Shown piece by piece: positions 33,795-42,175 of a stretch of DNA of 64,000 nt. Every line of letters starts with the position of its first letter. The first letter of the stretch is position 1. This DNA comes from an uncultured Eubacteriaceae bacterium (GTDB lineage: Bacteria; Bacillota; Clostridia; Peptostreptococcales; Anaerovoracaceae). Made by a program: the position numbers and the translations under genes. Location: assembly GCA_903789635.1 (NCBI GenBank), contig CAIFEY010000003.1, positions 1-64,000 of the forward strand. Reading direction: 5' to 3'. The notes below the pieces were generated by a model. That model had not been told where the DNA came from, searched no databases, and saw only the letters and a list, made by a program, of their open reading frames with translations.

Positions 33795-34784
33795 CTATTC
33801 CCAGCGCAGGCCCGCGCCCGCGGATTCCGCCTTGGCCAGGATGACCTTTGCCGCACAAAGATCCTGGACCGCTACCCCGACGGACTCGAACACGATGATC
33901 TCGTCCTCGTTCTCCCTTCCCGGGATCTGTCCGGTCACGACCTGTCCGAGCTCGCCGGTCACGTCGCTGCGGCTGATCGTCCCGTCCGCGAGCGGGATCA
34001 GCAGGTCACCGCTCTCGGAAAGCACGGCGTCGACGGAGTCGCAGATGATCTTGGACGCGCGCGCCAGAAGCGCCGGGTCGAGCTCGTGCTTCTCCGGCTC
34101 GTACGTCCCGATGCAGCTGATCGTGCAGCCCGGCTTGACCCTGCTTCCGTCAAAGACCGGAACCGGGGATGAAGTCACCGTAATGATCACGTCGGCGTCC
34201 TGAATCGCCTCGTCTGACGTCGCCGCACCCGCTATTTCCACCGGGAAATCCTTGAACTTCTCCTGCATCTCGGTGACGAACGCGCTGCGGCGCTCCTCGT
34301 TTCTGCTGTAGATCAGGACCTTCTTCAGGTTCCCGCACGCGGTCAGCATCGCAGAGAGCTGCTGCTCCGCCTGGCTCCCCGTCCCGAACAGCGCGCCGAC
34401 CGACGCATCCTTCCGCGCCAGAAGCTGGAACGCCGCACCGGACGCCGCTCCCGTGCGCAGCTGGGTCACAAAGTTTCCGTCCAGCATCGCGGTGATGTAC
34501 CCGCTCTTCCCGTCGATATACAGGATCTGCGCCGGGGCCGTGTCCATCCCCTTCTCGCGGTTATGCGGGAAGATGTTGACGACCTTCAGCGCCGCGGCAT
34601 CCATCGGCTCCGCGAACGCCGGCATGAACAGGAAGTTCCCCTCCTCCTTAGGCGCCGGAATTCTCGTGCGCAGCGGTATGTCCGCGCTCTTCTCCGTCAC
34701 CATCCTGAACGCTTCCAGGTCGGCGTCGATGAGCTCCTGCATGGTAATAACGGACTCGATATCCTTTTTGGACAAAAGCAGCAT
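33795..34784 (-). CDS. Ornithine cyclodeaminase / mu-crystallin family enzyme
   Basis: This 329-residue NAD(P)-dependent protein belongs to the family of ornithine cyclodeaminase, alanine dehydrogenase (Ala-DH of archaea) and imino-acid reductases. The substrate Arg and Lys lie in PLRTRIPAP and AALKVVNIFPHN. The Rossmann part is GALFGTGSQAEQQLSAM. The catalytic Asp is probably in SVDAVLSESGDL. The substrate is not readable: ornithine to proline, alanine, or an imine are all possible. The ATG at 34784 follows GGAGG at proper distance; the ATG 15 bases upstream overlaps that site. The spacer downstream of it is very GC rich. Confidence 0.85.
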   Translation of the reverse strand: MLLLSKKDIESVITMQELIDADLEAFRMVTEKSADIPLRTRIPAPKEEGNFLFMPAFAEPMDAAALKVVNIFPHNREKGMDTAPAQILYIDGKSGYITAMLDGNFVTQLRTGAASGAAFQLLARKDASVGALFGTGSQAEQQLSAMLTACGNLKKVLIYSRNEERRSAFVTEMQEKFKDFPVEIAGAATSDEAIQDADVIITVTSSPVPVFDGSRVKPGCTISCIGTYEPEKHELDPALLARASKIICDSVDAVLSESGDLLIPLADGTISRSDVTGELGQVVTGQIPGRENEDEIIVFESVGVAVQDLCAAKVILAKAESAGAGLRWE

Positions 34785-34928
34785 TGGCTGATCCTCCATT
34801 TCTATTCATTAAATTAACTGATGTACAGCTGTTTATGGTTCCCGATCCGGTCCCCCGACCTCGGAATCAGAATACACACATCTTAATATTATACAGGATC
34901 ATCCTCTGTGAATCCATATCCTTATCGG

Positions 34929-35321
34929 TTACAGCCCGAGCTTTCCGATCAGCCACTCCCGGAGCACGACCGCATTGTTGTGTTCCTCGTCCTTGGCGCC
35001 GAACAGCAGGGTCAAATTTCCCTCCTGAAGCAGTTTTCCGCACTCCTCCGTGAATTCTTCCATCGACTCCGGGTTCTCCTCCAGCTCAGCCAGGTATTTT
35101 GCCTTAAATTCCGCGTACTTCTCCGGGTCATGCCCGAACCACTTGCGGAGCTCCTGGCTCGGCGAGACCACCTTCTTTTACGCGGTCAGCTGCGCCTTCT
35201 CCTTGGAGGTCCCCCGCGGCCAGAGCCGGTCGACCAGGATCCTCGCGCCGTCGCTCTCCTCCGCCGGCTCGTAGACCCTCTTGATCTTCAGTTCACCCTT
35301 CCTCTGTTCCTGCTCGTCCAT
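34929..35321 (-). pseudogene. DUF488 (YeaO-like) protein gene broken by an in-frame TAA
   Basis: The two parts, residues 1-47 and 49-130, lie in the same frame and together match a whole DUF488 protein: [25 protein letters not shown], then the stop, then SPSQELRKWFGHDPEKY and TLLFGAKDEEHNNAVVLREWL. The TAA at 35178-35180 stands where the family usually has Trp. Everything else is intact, including AGGAG before the ATG at 35321, so the mutation is recent or a base-calling error. The function of the family is not established. Confidence 0.8.
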
Positions 35322-35420
35322 CTCTCTTCTCCTTTCCTTATTCCCCCGTCCGTTGTTTCTCCCGCAGGCATGCGCGAAAGCAAGGCCGCTGCTCATCCAG
35401 GCATGAACGGGGCACTAATA

Positions 35421-35458
35421 TAAAAATACCCGGACCATTCCGATTGGAACAGTCCGGG
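35421..35458 (-). terminator. Intrinsic terminator after the aminotransferase gene
   Basis: The arms CCCGGACTGTTCC and GGAATGGTCCGGG (minus strand) form a stem, followed by TATTTTTATA. Confidence 0.88.
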
Positions 35459-35548
35459 CGTTGATTTTCTGTATTTATCCGGTCACGGCGTCGTCACTGG
35501 CTGCTGTGTTGTCAGCGCATCAGCTGGTCTTCCGGACGGCAGGGGTTC

Positions 35549-36748
35549 TTATTTGTGGCCCTTTGCCTTGTAAGCCTCGAGTCCGAGTCCGAGCAGCTCA
35601 GCAGCTCTCTTCAGGTCTTCCTGCTTCAGGATGTAAGCGATTCTGATCTCATCCTTGCCGATTCCCTTGGTTGCATAGAATCCGCTTGCCGGTGCGTACA
35701 TAACGGTCTCGCCGTTGTCGTCGAACTCAGTCAGCAGGAACATCAGGAAGTCCTCAGCATCCTCTACCGGCAGCTTGACGGTCATGTAGAATGCTCCGCC
35801 CGGCTTCTGGCATACGACGCCAGGAATCTTCATCAGTGCCTCGTGAACGGTGTCTCTTCTTGCGCAGTACTCCTCGTTGACAGCCTTGTAGTAGGAATCG
35901 TCAACCGTGTACAGAGCAGCAGCGCCGACCTGATCGATCGTGGAGGAGCAGAGTCTTCCCTGAGCCATCTTCATGATTCCGCTCATGAACTCCTCGTTCT
36001 TGGAGATTACGCAGCCGATTCTAGCTCCGCATGCGGAGAATCTCTTGGAAACGGAGTCAATCAGGATAACTCTGTCTGCGTACTCGGACAGCTGTCCGAA
36101 GGAAGCGAGCTTTCTGCCGTCATAAACGAACTCTCTGTAAACCTCGTCTGCCATTACCCACAGGTCGTGGTCCTTAGCAAACTCGCAGATAACCTTCATG
36201 TCGTCCAGTGTCAGTACATTTCCTGTCGGGTTTCCCGGGGAGATGCATGCGATGGCCTTCGTCTTAGGAGTCAGGGACTTCTCGAGCAGGTCTCTCTTCG
36301 CATACTGATATCCATCTTCTGCGTTTGTTGTGATCGGAGCTACGGTTGCGCCTGCTTCCAGAGCGAACGTGTTGTAGTTCGTGTAGAACGGCTCAGCCAT
36401 CATAACCTGGTCACCCTCGTTCAGGATGTTCAGGAAGCACATCATCAGTGCCTCAGATCCTCCTGTTGTGACAATAATGTCTTTTCTTTCCAGATCAACG
36501 CCTACCTTGCCATAGTAACCGATGATCGCGTCCTGCAGCTCCGGAAGTCCGCCGGACTCGCCGTAAGCGATGACCTTAGGCTGATAAGCTCTGATTGCCT
36601 CCATGAACTGCGGCGGAGTCTCGATATCCGGCTGGCCGATGTTCAGGTGGTAAACCTTCTTACCCTTCTGCTCTGCTTCGATTGCGATCGGGTTGAACTT
36701 ACGGATAGGGGAGAACTGCATCTCCTGCACTCTCTTGGAAAGTTCCAT
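35549..36748 (-). CDS. Class I/II aminotransferase, probably aspartate aminotransferase
   Basis: This is a 399-residue PLP enzyme of fold type I. Lys235 in DSVSKRFSACGARIG carries the cofactor. SPGNPTGNVL and ADEVYREFVYDG are the usual PLP-contact motifs. Its nearest relatives in Clostridia are annotated as aspartate or broad-range aminotransferases. It may interlink oxaloacetate, pyruvate and glutamate. A single gene, closely after tlyA but with its own leader and terminator. The ATG is preceded by AAAGGAG. Confidence 0.9.
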   Translation of the reverse strand: MELSKRVQEMQFSPIRKFNPIAIEAEQKGKKVYHLNIGQPDIETPPQFMEAIRAYQPKVIAYGESGGLPELQDAIIGYYGKVGVDLERKDIIVTTGGSEALMMCFLNILNEGDQVMMAEPFYTNYNTFALEAGATVAPITTNAEDGYQYAKRDLLEKSLTPKTKAIACISPGNPTGNVLTLDDMKVICEFAKDHDLWVMADEVYREFVYDGRKLASFGQLSEYADRVILIDSVSKRFSACGARIGCVISKNEEFMSGIMKMAQGRLCSSTIDQVGAAALYTVDDSYYKAVNEEYCARRDTVHEALMKIPGVVCQKPGGAFYMTVKLPVEDAEDFLMFLLTEFDDNGETVMYAPASGFYATKGIGKDEIRIAYILKQEDLKRAAELLGLGLEAYKAKGHK

Positions 36749-36876
36749 AATGAATCTCCTTTCAATACTCTTACACGTACTTCTTTACACATACATCAGA
36801 CTAATTAGACATCGTGGATGCTTAATCAAATCTGTAACATGTCAGATCGCTCACCGCGGCAATTGCCGAGACAGGA

Positions 36877-37719
36877 CTACAGGTCCTCGTGAGATTTTCT
36901 GACAATGCTTTCAACAGTGATTTCATTATAACGCGAATCCGCGGGAATGTCACTCGTATTTTCAGATAGTGAATTGTTTTCAATATACAGAAGATATTCA
37001 ATGTTCCCTTTTGTGCCTTTAACCGGAGAAAACGTGATTCCTTTGGGCGTAAAACCATTCGCTTTGGCGAACCCCGCCACCTTTTCGATGACTTCTTTGT
37101 GGATCTTAGGGTCGCGTACGATGCCCCCGGTGCCGCGCATCTGTTCCTTCCCGGCCTCGAACTGAGGCTTTACCAGGCAGACCATTTGTCCCCCTGGTCG
37201 GATAATTTTTGCCGCAGTCGGAAAAATCAGCTTAAGGGAAATAAACGACACGTCGACGCTGATGAAGTCGATCGGATCCTCGATCAGGGCCGGGTCCAGG
37301 TAGCGGACGTTGCACTTCTCCATGTTCACGACGCGCGGGTCGGTGCGCAGCTTCCACGCCAGCTGGCCGTAGCCGACGTCCATCGCGTAGACCTTGGATG
37401 CGCCGTTCTGCAGCATGCAGTCCGTGAATCCTCCCGTGGACGCGCCGATGTCCGCGCAGACCTTTCCGTTCAGGTCGATCGGGAACAGCTCCATCGATTT
37501 CTCGAGCTTGAATCCGCCGCGGCTGACGTACGGGCAGATCTCCTCCCGCACCTCGATTTCCGCGTCAGGATCGATCTTGTTCCCCGCCTTGTCGCTTCGC
37601 TGTCCGTCGACAAAGACCACGCCCGCCATAATCGAGCGCTGCGCTTTCTCCCTTGATGGGAAGAAGCCCTTCTGCACCAGCAGGACGTCCAGTCTCTCTT
37701 TCTTTTTCTTCTTGTCCAA
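36877..37719 (-). CDS. tlyA: TlyA-family rRNA methyltransferase
   Basis: This 280-residue protein has an S4 RNA-binding domain in residues 8-65 (RLDVLLVQKGFFPSREKAQ) and an FtsJ-type methyltransferase domain. The SAM motif is VCADIGASTGGFTDCML, and DFISVDVSF and CLVKPQFEAG follow. It is expected to 2'-O-methylate cytidines of rRNA. It starts with TTG at 37719 behind AGGAGAGG. The last 35 residues are a Ser/Asn-rich tail. It follows dxs by 28 bases in the isoprenoid/nusB cluster. Confidence 0.9.
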   Translation of the reverse strand: MDKKKKKERLDVLLVQKGFFPSREKAQRSIMAGVVFVDGQRSDKAGNKIDPDAEIEVREEICPYVSRGGFKLEKSMELFPIDLNGKVCADIGASTGGFTDCMLQNGASKVYAMDVGYGQLAWKLRTDPRVVNMEKCNVRYLDPALIEDPIDFISVDVSFISLKLIFPTAAKIIRPGGQMVCLVKPQFEAGKEQMRGTGGIVRDPKIHKEVIEKVAGFAKANGFTPKGITFSPVKGTKGNIEYLLYIENNSLSENTSDIPADSRYNEITVESIVRKSHEDL

Positions 37720-37747
37720 TATCCTCTCCTGTATCTAGTTACGTTCC

Positions 37748-39637
37748 TTATTCTTCAGCGTCTCCGCCGCATTCATCCGCATTATCGCCGCAGCCGGCAA
37801 TCTCGGAAAGCGCCTCTTCCACCGACTTCGCGATGCCCTCGCCGTCGAGCCCGTACATATGGTACAGGTCAGAAGGCGAACCGTGACTGACGAACTCGTC
37901 CGGCCATCCTAAGTTCAGGACGTGGAGCCCGCAGGGCGCGCTCTCCCGGAACATCGCGCCGAAGCCCTCCAGCACGACGCCGTCCTCGACCGTCACCGCG
38001 AGCCTGACGTGCCTGTCCAGCAGCGAAAGATCCATCGGCTTCACCTGCAGCGCGCTGACGATGCCGACCGAGTATCCCTTCTTCTCCAGGATCTCCTTCG
38101 CGTCCCTCGCCGCGCCGAGCATGGCCCCGACGGCCCAGATCTCGACGTCCCTGCCCGAGCTGTCGCGCAGGTTCCCGCCCTCATACTCGAACGGAACGTT
38201 CTTCCGCTCGCACTCGCCTCTCGGATACCTCACCGCAGCCGGAGCGTCCAGGGACAAAGCATACCGGAGCAGCCCGGCAAGCTGGTCGCCGTCCGCCGGG
38301 GCGAACACGTGCATGTTCGGGATCGCCGAGAGGTAGCTCAGGTCGAAGACGCCGTGGTGCGTCTCCCCGTCCGCGCCGACGATGCCCGCGCGGTCAATCG
38401 CGAATACAACTGGAAGATTCTGGATACATACGTCCTCGATGATCTGGTCGTACGCCCTCTGCAGGAAGCTGGAATAGATCGCCGCAACCGGCTTCATGCC
38501 GTTGGTCGCGAGCCCCGCGCAGAACGTGACGCCGTGCGCCTCCGCGATGCCGACGTCGAAGAACCGGTCCGGGTAGTGCTTCGCGAACGCGCAGAGTCCC
38601 GTCGCGTCGCCCATCGCGGCCGTGACGGCCGTGACCCTCGGGTCCTCGCGGCCGATCTCGTCCATCGTCTCGCCGAACACCTTGGACCAGGTCAGCCCGG
38701 ACTTCTTCAGCACCTCGCCGGTCTCCGGGTTGAAGGCGCCGATGCCGTGGAATTTCCCCGGGTCCATCTCCGCGTTGCGGTAACCCTTTCCCTTCCTTGT
38801 GATGACGTGGAGGACGACCGGCCCGTTCACGCGCTTGGCCCTGGTCAGCGCGCCTCTCAGCGCGGCGATGTTGTGGCCGTCGACCGGCCCCAGGTACGTG
38901 AAGCCGAGCTCCTCGAACAGGATTCCCCCCGACATCAGCGCGTACTTCAGCCAGTTCTTGGCCGCGGACATGCCCTCGTACAGCTCTTCTCCGACGACCG
39001 GGATGTTCTTCACCCTGCGCTTGACGCTGCTCTTGGTCTCCAGGTACTTCCGGCTCGTCCTGAGCTTGGTCAGGTGCTCGGACATGCCGCCGATGTTCTC
39101 AGCGATCGACATGCCGTTGTCGTTGACCACGATGATGACCTTAGACTTGGAGATGCCGATGTTGTTCATCGCCTCGTAGCACATGCCGCCGGTCAGCGAG
39201 CCGTCGCCGATCACGGCAATGACGTTGTAGTCCTCTCCGCGGATGTCTCTCGCCGCCGCGATTCCCGCCGCCGCGGAGATCGAGGTGCTGGAATGACCCG
39301 TCTGATAGATATCGTGTTTGCTCTCGCTCTTCTTCGGGAAGCCGCTCATCCCGCCGGTCATGCGCAGGCGGTCAAAACCGTCCATCCTGCCCGTCAGAAT
39401 CTTATGCACGTAGGACTGATGGCCGACGTCCCAGATAATTTTGTCCTTAGGACTGTTGAACACGCGGTGCAGCGCGACCGTGAGCTCCACGACGCCCAGA
39501 TTGGACGCCAGGTGACCGCCCGTCTTAGAGACGTGGTCGATCAGAAATTCCCGGATCTCCGTCGACAGCAGCTCCATCTGGCTGTTGCTCATCGTCTTCA
39601 GGTCCTTGGGAAAATGGTATTCTTCCAGCTGCTTCAT
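37748..39637 (-). CDS. dxs: 1-deoxy-D-xylulose-5-phosphate synthase
   Basis: The 629-residue thiamine diphosphate enzyme makes DXP from pyruvate and glyceraldehyde 3-phosphate, the entry to the MEP isoprenoid pathway. The TPP motif is GDGSLTGGMCYEAMNN ending VVNDNGMSI. The catalytic His is in DVGHQSYVHKILTGR, and DRAGIVGADGETHHG belongs to the transketolase pyrimidine domain. The ATG at 39637 is chosen because the protein similarity starts there (MKQLEEY) and GGAGG is upstream; the frame is open for 40 more codons through a repeat. Confidence 0.95.
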   Translation of the reverse strand: MKQLEEYHFPKDLKTMSNSQMELLSTEIREFLIDHVSKTGGHLASNLGVVELTVALHRVFNSPKDKIIWDVGHQSYVHKILTGRMDGFDRLRMTGGMSGFPKKSESKHDIYQTGHSSTSISAAAGIAAARDIRGEDYNVIAVIGDGSLTGGMCYEAMNNIGISKSKVIIVVNDNGMSIAENIGGMSEHLTKLRTSRKYLETKSSVKRRVKNIPVVGEELYEGMSAAKNWLKYALMSGGILFEELGFTYLGPVDGHNIAALRGALTRAKRVNGPVVLHVITRKGKGYRNAEMDPGKFHGIGAFNPETGEVLKKSGLTWSKVFGETMDEIGREDPRVTAVTAAMGDATGLCAFAKHYPDRFFDVGIAEAHGVTFCAGLATNGMKPVAAIYSSFLQRAYDQIIEDVCIQNLPVVFAIDRAGIVGADGETHHGVFDLSYLSAIPNMHVFAPADGDQLAGLLRYALSLDAPAAVRYPRGECERKNVPFEYEGGNLRDSSGRDVEIWAVGAMLGAARDAKEILEKKGYSVGIVSALQVKPMDLSLLDRHVRLAVTVEDGVVLEGFGAMFRESAPCGLHVLNLGWPDEFVSHGSPSDLYHMYGLDGEGIAKSVEEALSEIAGCGDNADECGGDAEE

Positions 39638-39683
39638 CCGCAATTTTCCTCCGTTTTCAAAAAAACACTCTTTTATTATTTTT

Positions 39684-39778
39684 GTACTTCTATATTTCTG
39701 TAATTCTATGATTCTGCTGCGCTTCCGTACTTCTGTCACGCATCTGTGTTTCTGCACTTCTGCGCTTCCGTATTTCCG
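39684..39778. repeat. Degenerate ~9-bp tandem repeats upstream of dxs
   Basis: The stretch consists of about ten units like TACTTCTGT, CGCTTCCGT and GCACTTCTG in a row. It lies between ispA and dxs, on the coding side of dxs. Confidence 0.55.
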
Positions 39779-39809
39779 CAGCGCGCGCCCGCCCGGAGCC
39801 GACTCGGGA

Positions 39810-40706
39810 TCAGCGCGTTCTCTTCTCTAATTTTACCACAAGATCGCGGAAGAAATCGGCGTCCTCGTCATATCCCTCTAACTCGGCGAGTGCGGCGCGC
39901 GTCAGCTGAGACGCGAACTTCCTGGATCCGTCAAGCCCGTGCAGGGAGACGTAGGTCAGCTTGCCGTTCGCCTCGTCCTGGTGCGGGTCCTTGCCGAGCT
40001 CCTCGGCGGTCCCGGTGACGTCCAGGATGTCGTCGACGACCTGGAACTCCAGCCCCAGATCCTCCGCGTACTTCCTCAGGTGGTCCTTCATGTCCTGCGG
40101 CGCGCCGCCGATCTCCAGGCCCGCGGAAACCGCGCCCTTGATCATCGCCGCCGTCTTATTCAGGTGGATGTGGCGCAGCATCTCCGGGGAAGAGTTCTCC
40201 CCGTTGTCCGACTCGACGTCGGAGACCTGTCCCGCGACCATGCCCTGCACGCCGGCGCCCTCCGCGATGCGGTACGCGGCGTTGATCCTGCGCTTCAGCA
40301 GGTCCGGCTTGTCGAAGTACAGGAACATGTCCTTAAACATCGCCTCAAAAGCCGTGTTCAGCAGCCCGTCGCCCGCAAGGGTCGCGATGTCCGCGCCGAA
40401 CTTGATGTGGTTCGTCGGACGCCCGCGGCGCAGGTCGTCGTTGTCCATGGCCGGAAGGTCGTCGTGGATCAGCGAATACGTGTGGATGTATTCGATCGCG
40501 CATGCGTACGGCAGCGCCTGCACCGGGTCACCCCCGGCAAACTGGCAGGACGCGAGCAGCAGCACCGGACGGAGCCGTTTTCCGCCGCCGGTCAGGCTGT
40601 ACTCCATCGCGTCGTACAGGGTCTGGCTCAGCGGGTTGACCTGCGGGATGAAATCCAGCAGGTGCTGCTCTACGAGTTCTTGCAGTTCTTGGTATTGAAT
40701 CTTCAT
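39810..40706 (-). CDS. ispA: Farnesyl (polyprenyl) diphosphate synthase
   Basis: This is a 298-residue all-helical prenyl transferase that builds geranyl/farnesyl diphosphate from the MEP products. The first aspartate-rich motif is HDDLPAMDNDDLRRGRPT and the second is FQVVDDILD. The ATG at 40706 follows AGGAGG. The gene precedes dxs with xseB upstream, the common clostridial order. Chain length is likely C15, but this is not certain from sequence. Confidence 0.93.
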   Translation of the reverse strand: MKIQYQELQELVEQHLLDFIPQVNPLSQTLYDAMEYSLTGGGKRLRPVLLLASCQFAGGDPVQALPYACAIEYIHTYSLIHDDLPAMDNDDLRRGRPTNHIKFGADIATLAGDGLLNTAFEAMFKDMFLYFDKPDLLKRRINAAYRIAEGAGVQGMVAGQVSDVESDNGENSSPEMLRHIHLNKTAAMIKGAVSAGLEIGGAPQDMKDHLRKYAEDLGLEFQVVDDILDVTGTAEELGKDPHQDEANGKLTYVSLHGLDGSRKFASQLTRAALAELEGYDEDADFFRDLVVKLEKRTR

Positions 40707-40746
40707 TTTCGCCTCCTGACATACGGAACCGACCACGGACCGCTCC

Positions 40747-40947
40747 TTACTCCGGAACCTCCTCCGTAGCAATCTTCTGCTTGGCGCCGTCCAGGATGGT
40801 CATGCATGCGTCGTAGCACTTCATGCCCTCCTCGTAGCAGCGCAGAGCCTCCTCCAGGCTGACCTCCGGACGCTGAATCTTATCCGCAAGCTCCCTGAGC
40901 TTCTCCATGGACTTCTCGAATCCTTCTGTCTTAATTTCCGTATCCAT
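40747..40947 (-). CDS. xseB: Exodeoxyribonuclease VII small subunit
   Basis: The 66-residue helical protein has the family core SMEKLRELADKIQRPEVSLEEALRCYEEGMK. Several copies coat the large subunit XseA, encoded 21 bases upstream in the same operon. GGAG is present before the ATG. Confidence 0.93.
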   Translation of the reverse strand: MDTEIKTEGFEKSMEKLRELADKIQRPEVSLEEALRCYEEGMKCYDACMTILDGAKQKIATEEVPE

Positions 40948-40968
40948 TACATACTCCTATACATTAGT

Positions 40969-42162
40969 TTACCGTATCTTCTCATTTTCTTCCATATCTT
41001 GGCGGTATTCCGCGGAAATTACCGTGATCCTGGCCGTTCCGTTCTTCATGATCAGGCTGTACTCAGGCAAAGTCTCCGGTCCAAGATCCTGCGCCGTCTT
41101 CAGGTCCCTGATGTCGGAAACGACGTTTCCGTCCTGATCCTTCACGACGGCGTACCCCTGCTGGAGAATCCTGAGCGGGTGGCTCGCGGTCAGCATCATC
41201 ATCCTTCTCTCGAGCTCCTGCTCCGCGATCCTGATCCGGTTCTGCATGCCTAATATCAGCCGGCTTCTCTGCTCCTTCGCGACCAGACGCGCATTCCTGA
41301 GCCTGCCGTCGGTCTGCCAGACCAGGCTCTGCTTCATCTTGGCGAGCTCCTCTCTCAGCAGGTGCGTGTCAGGGACGGCCAGGACGGCGCCCTTTGTCGG
41401 CGTCTCCGCCCTTAAGTCCGCGGTCATGTCGGAGATCGTGAAGTCGATCTCGTGGCCGACCGCGGAGATGATCGGAATCTCACTCGCGTAGATCGCCCGC
41501 GCTACCGGCTCCTCATTAAACGCCCAAAGATCCTCGATCGAGCCCCCGCCTCGGCCCACGATCAGCACGTCGAGCTCCGGGTGCTTCCGGTTGGCGTAGG
41601 CGATCGCGTTCGCGACGTCCGCCGCGGCCTGGTCGCCCTGGACCAGGACCGGGAAGATGATGACGTCGACCACGTCGTTCCTCGTCGTCAGGTTCTTCAG
41701 GATGTCGCGCACCGCCGCGCCCGTCCCCGAGGTGATCACGCCGACCGCCTTCGGGAACTTCGGGATCGGCTTCTTGTGCGCCGGGTCGAACAGGCCCTCC
41801 TTCTCCAGCTTCTCCTTCAGCTTCTGGAACGCGATCTGCAGCGCGCCCACGCCCTCTGCTTCGACGGATTTCACGATCAGCGAGTAGCTTCCGCCGCGGA
41901 TGTATACATGCACGCGGCCCCTGACCGTGACCTCCATGCCGTCCGCGATCTCCATGTGCAGCTCGTCGATCGTGTCGCGCGGCACCATGCAGCTGATCTT
42001 GCTGTCCTTATCCTTCAGCGTGAAGTACAGGTGGCCGCTCGCCGCCTGCCTCGGCGCCGAAACCTCCCCGCGCACCGCCGCCATCGCCATGATCGGGTCC
42101 GTCTCGAGGATGCGCGCGAGATAGTGATTCAGTTCCGAAACCGTGATTGGTTTGATTGCCAT
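40969..42162 (-). CDS. xseA: Exodeoxyribonuclease VII large subunit
   Basis: This 397-residue nuclease subunit degrades single-stranded DNA. It begins with an OB-fold (ITVSELNHYLARILETDPIM, VRGEVS) and carries the catalytic region VGVITSGTGAAVRDIL, IIFPVLVQGDQAAADV, VGRGGGSIEDLWAFNEE and SAVGHEIDFTISDM. The C terminus is coiled-coil. It lies 13 bases after the TsaD-like gene. Confidence 0.95.
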   Translation of the reverse strand: MAIKPITVSELNHYLARILETDPIMAMAAVRGEVSAPRQAASGHLYFTLKDKDSKISCMVPRDTIDELHMEIADGMEVTVRGRVHVYIRGGSYSLIVKSVEAEGVGALQIAFQKLKEKLEKEGLFDPAHKKPIPKFPKAVGVITSGTGAAVRDILKNLTTRNDVVDVIIFPVLVQGDQAAADVANAIAYANRKHPELDVLIVGRGGGSIEDLWAFNEEPVARAIYASEIPIISAVGHEIDFTISDMTADLRAETPTKGAVLAVPDTHLLREELAKMKQSLVWQTDGRLRNARLVAKEQRSRLILGMQNRIRIAEQELERRMMMLTASHPLRILQQGYAVVKDQDGNVVSDIRDLKTAQDLGPETLPEYSLIMKNGTARITVISAEYRQDMEENEKIR

Positions 42163-42175
42163 CCTACTTTCCTTT

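Noticed and set aside
37922..39703. Plus-strand open frame of about 590 codons antisense to dxs
   Set aside because: Its composition is that of an antisense frame; dxs on the other strand has all catalytic motifs.
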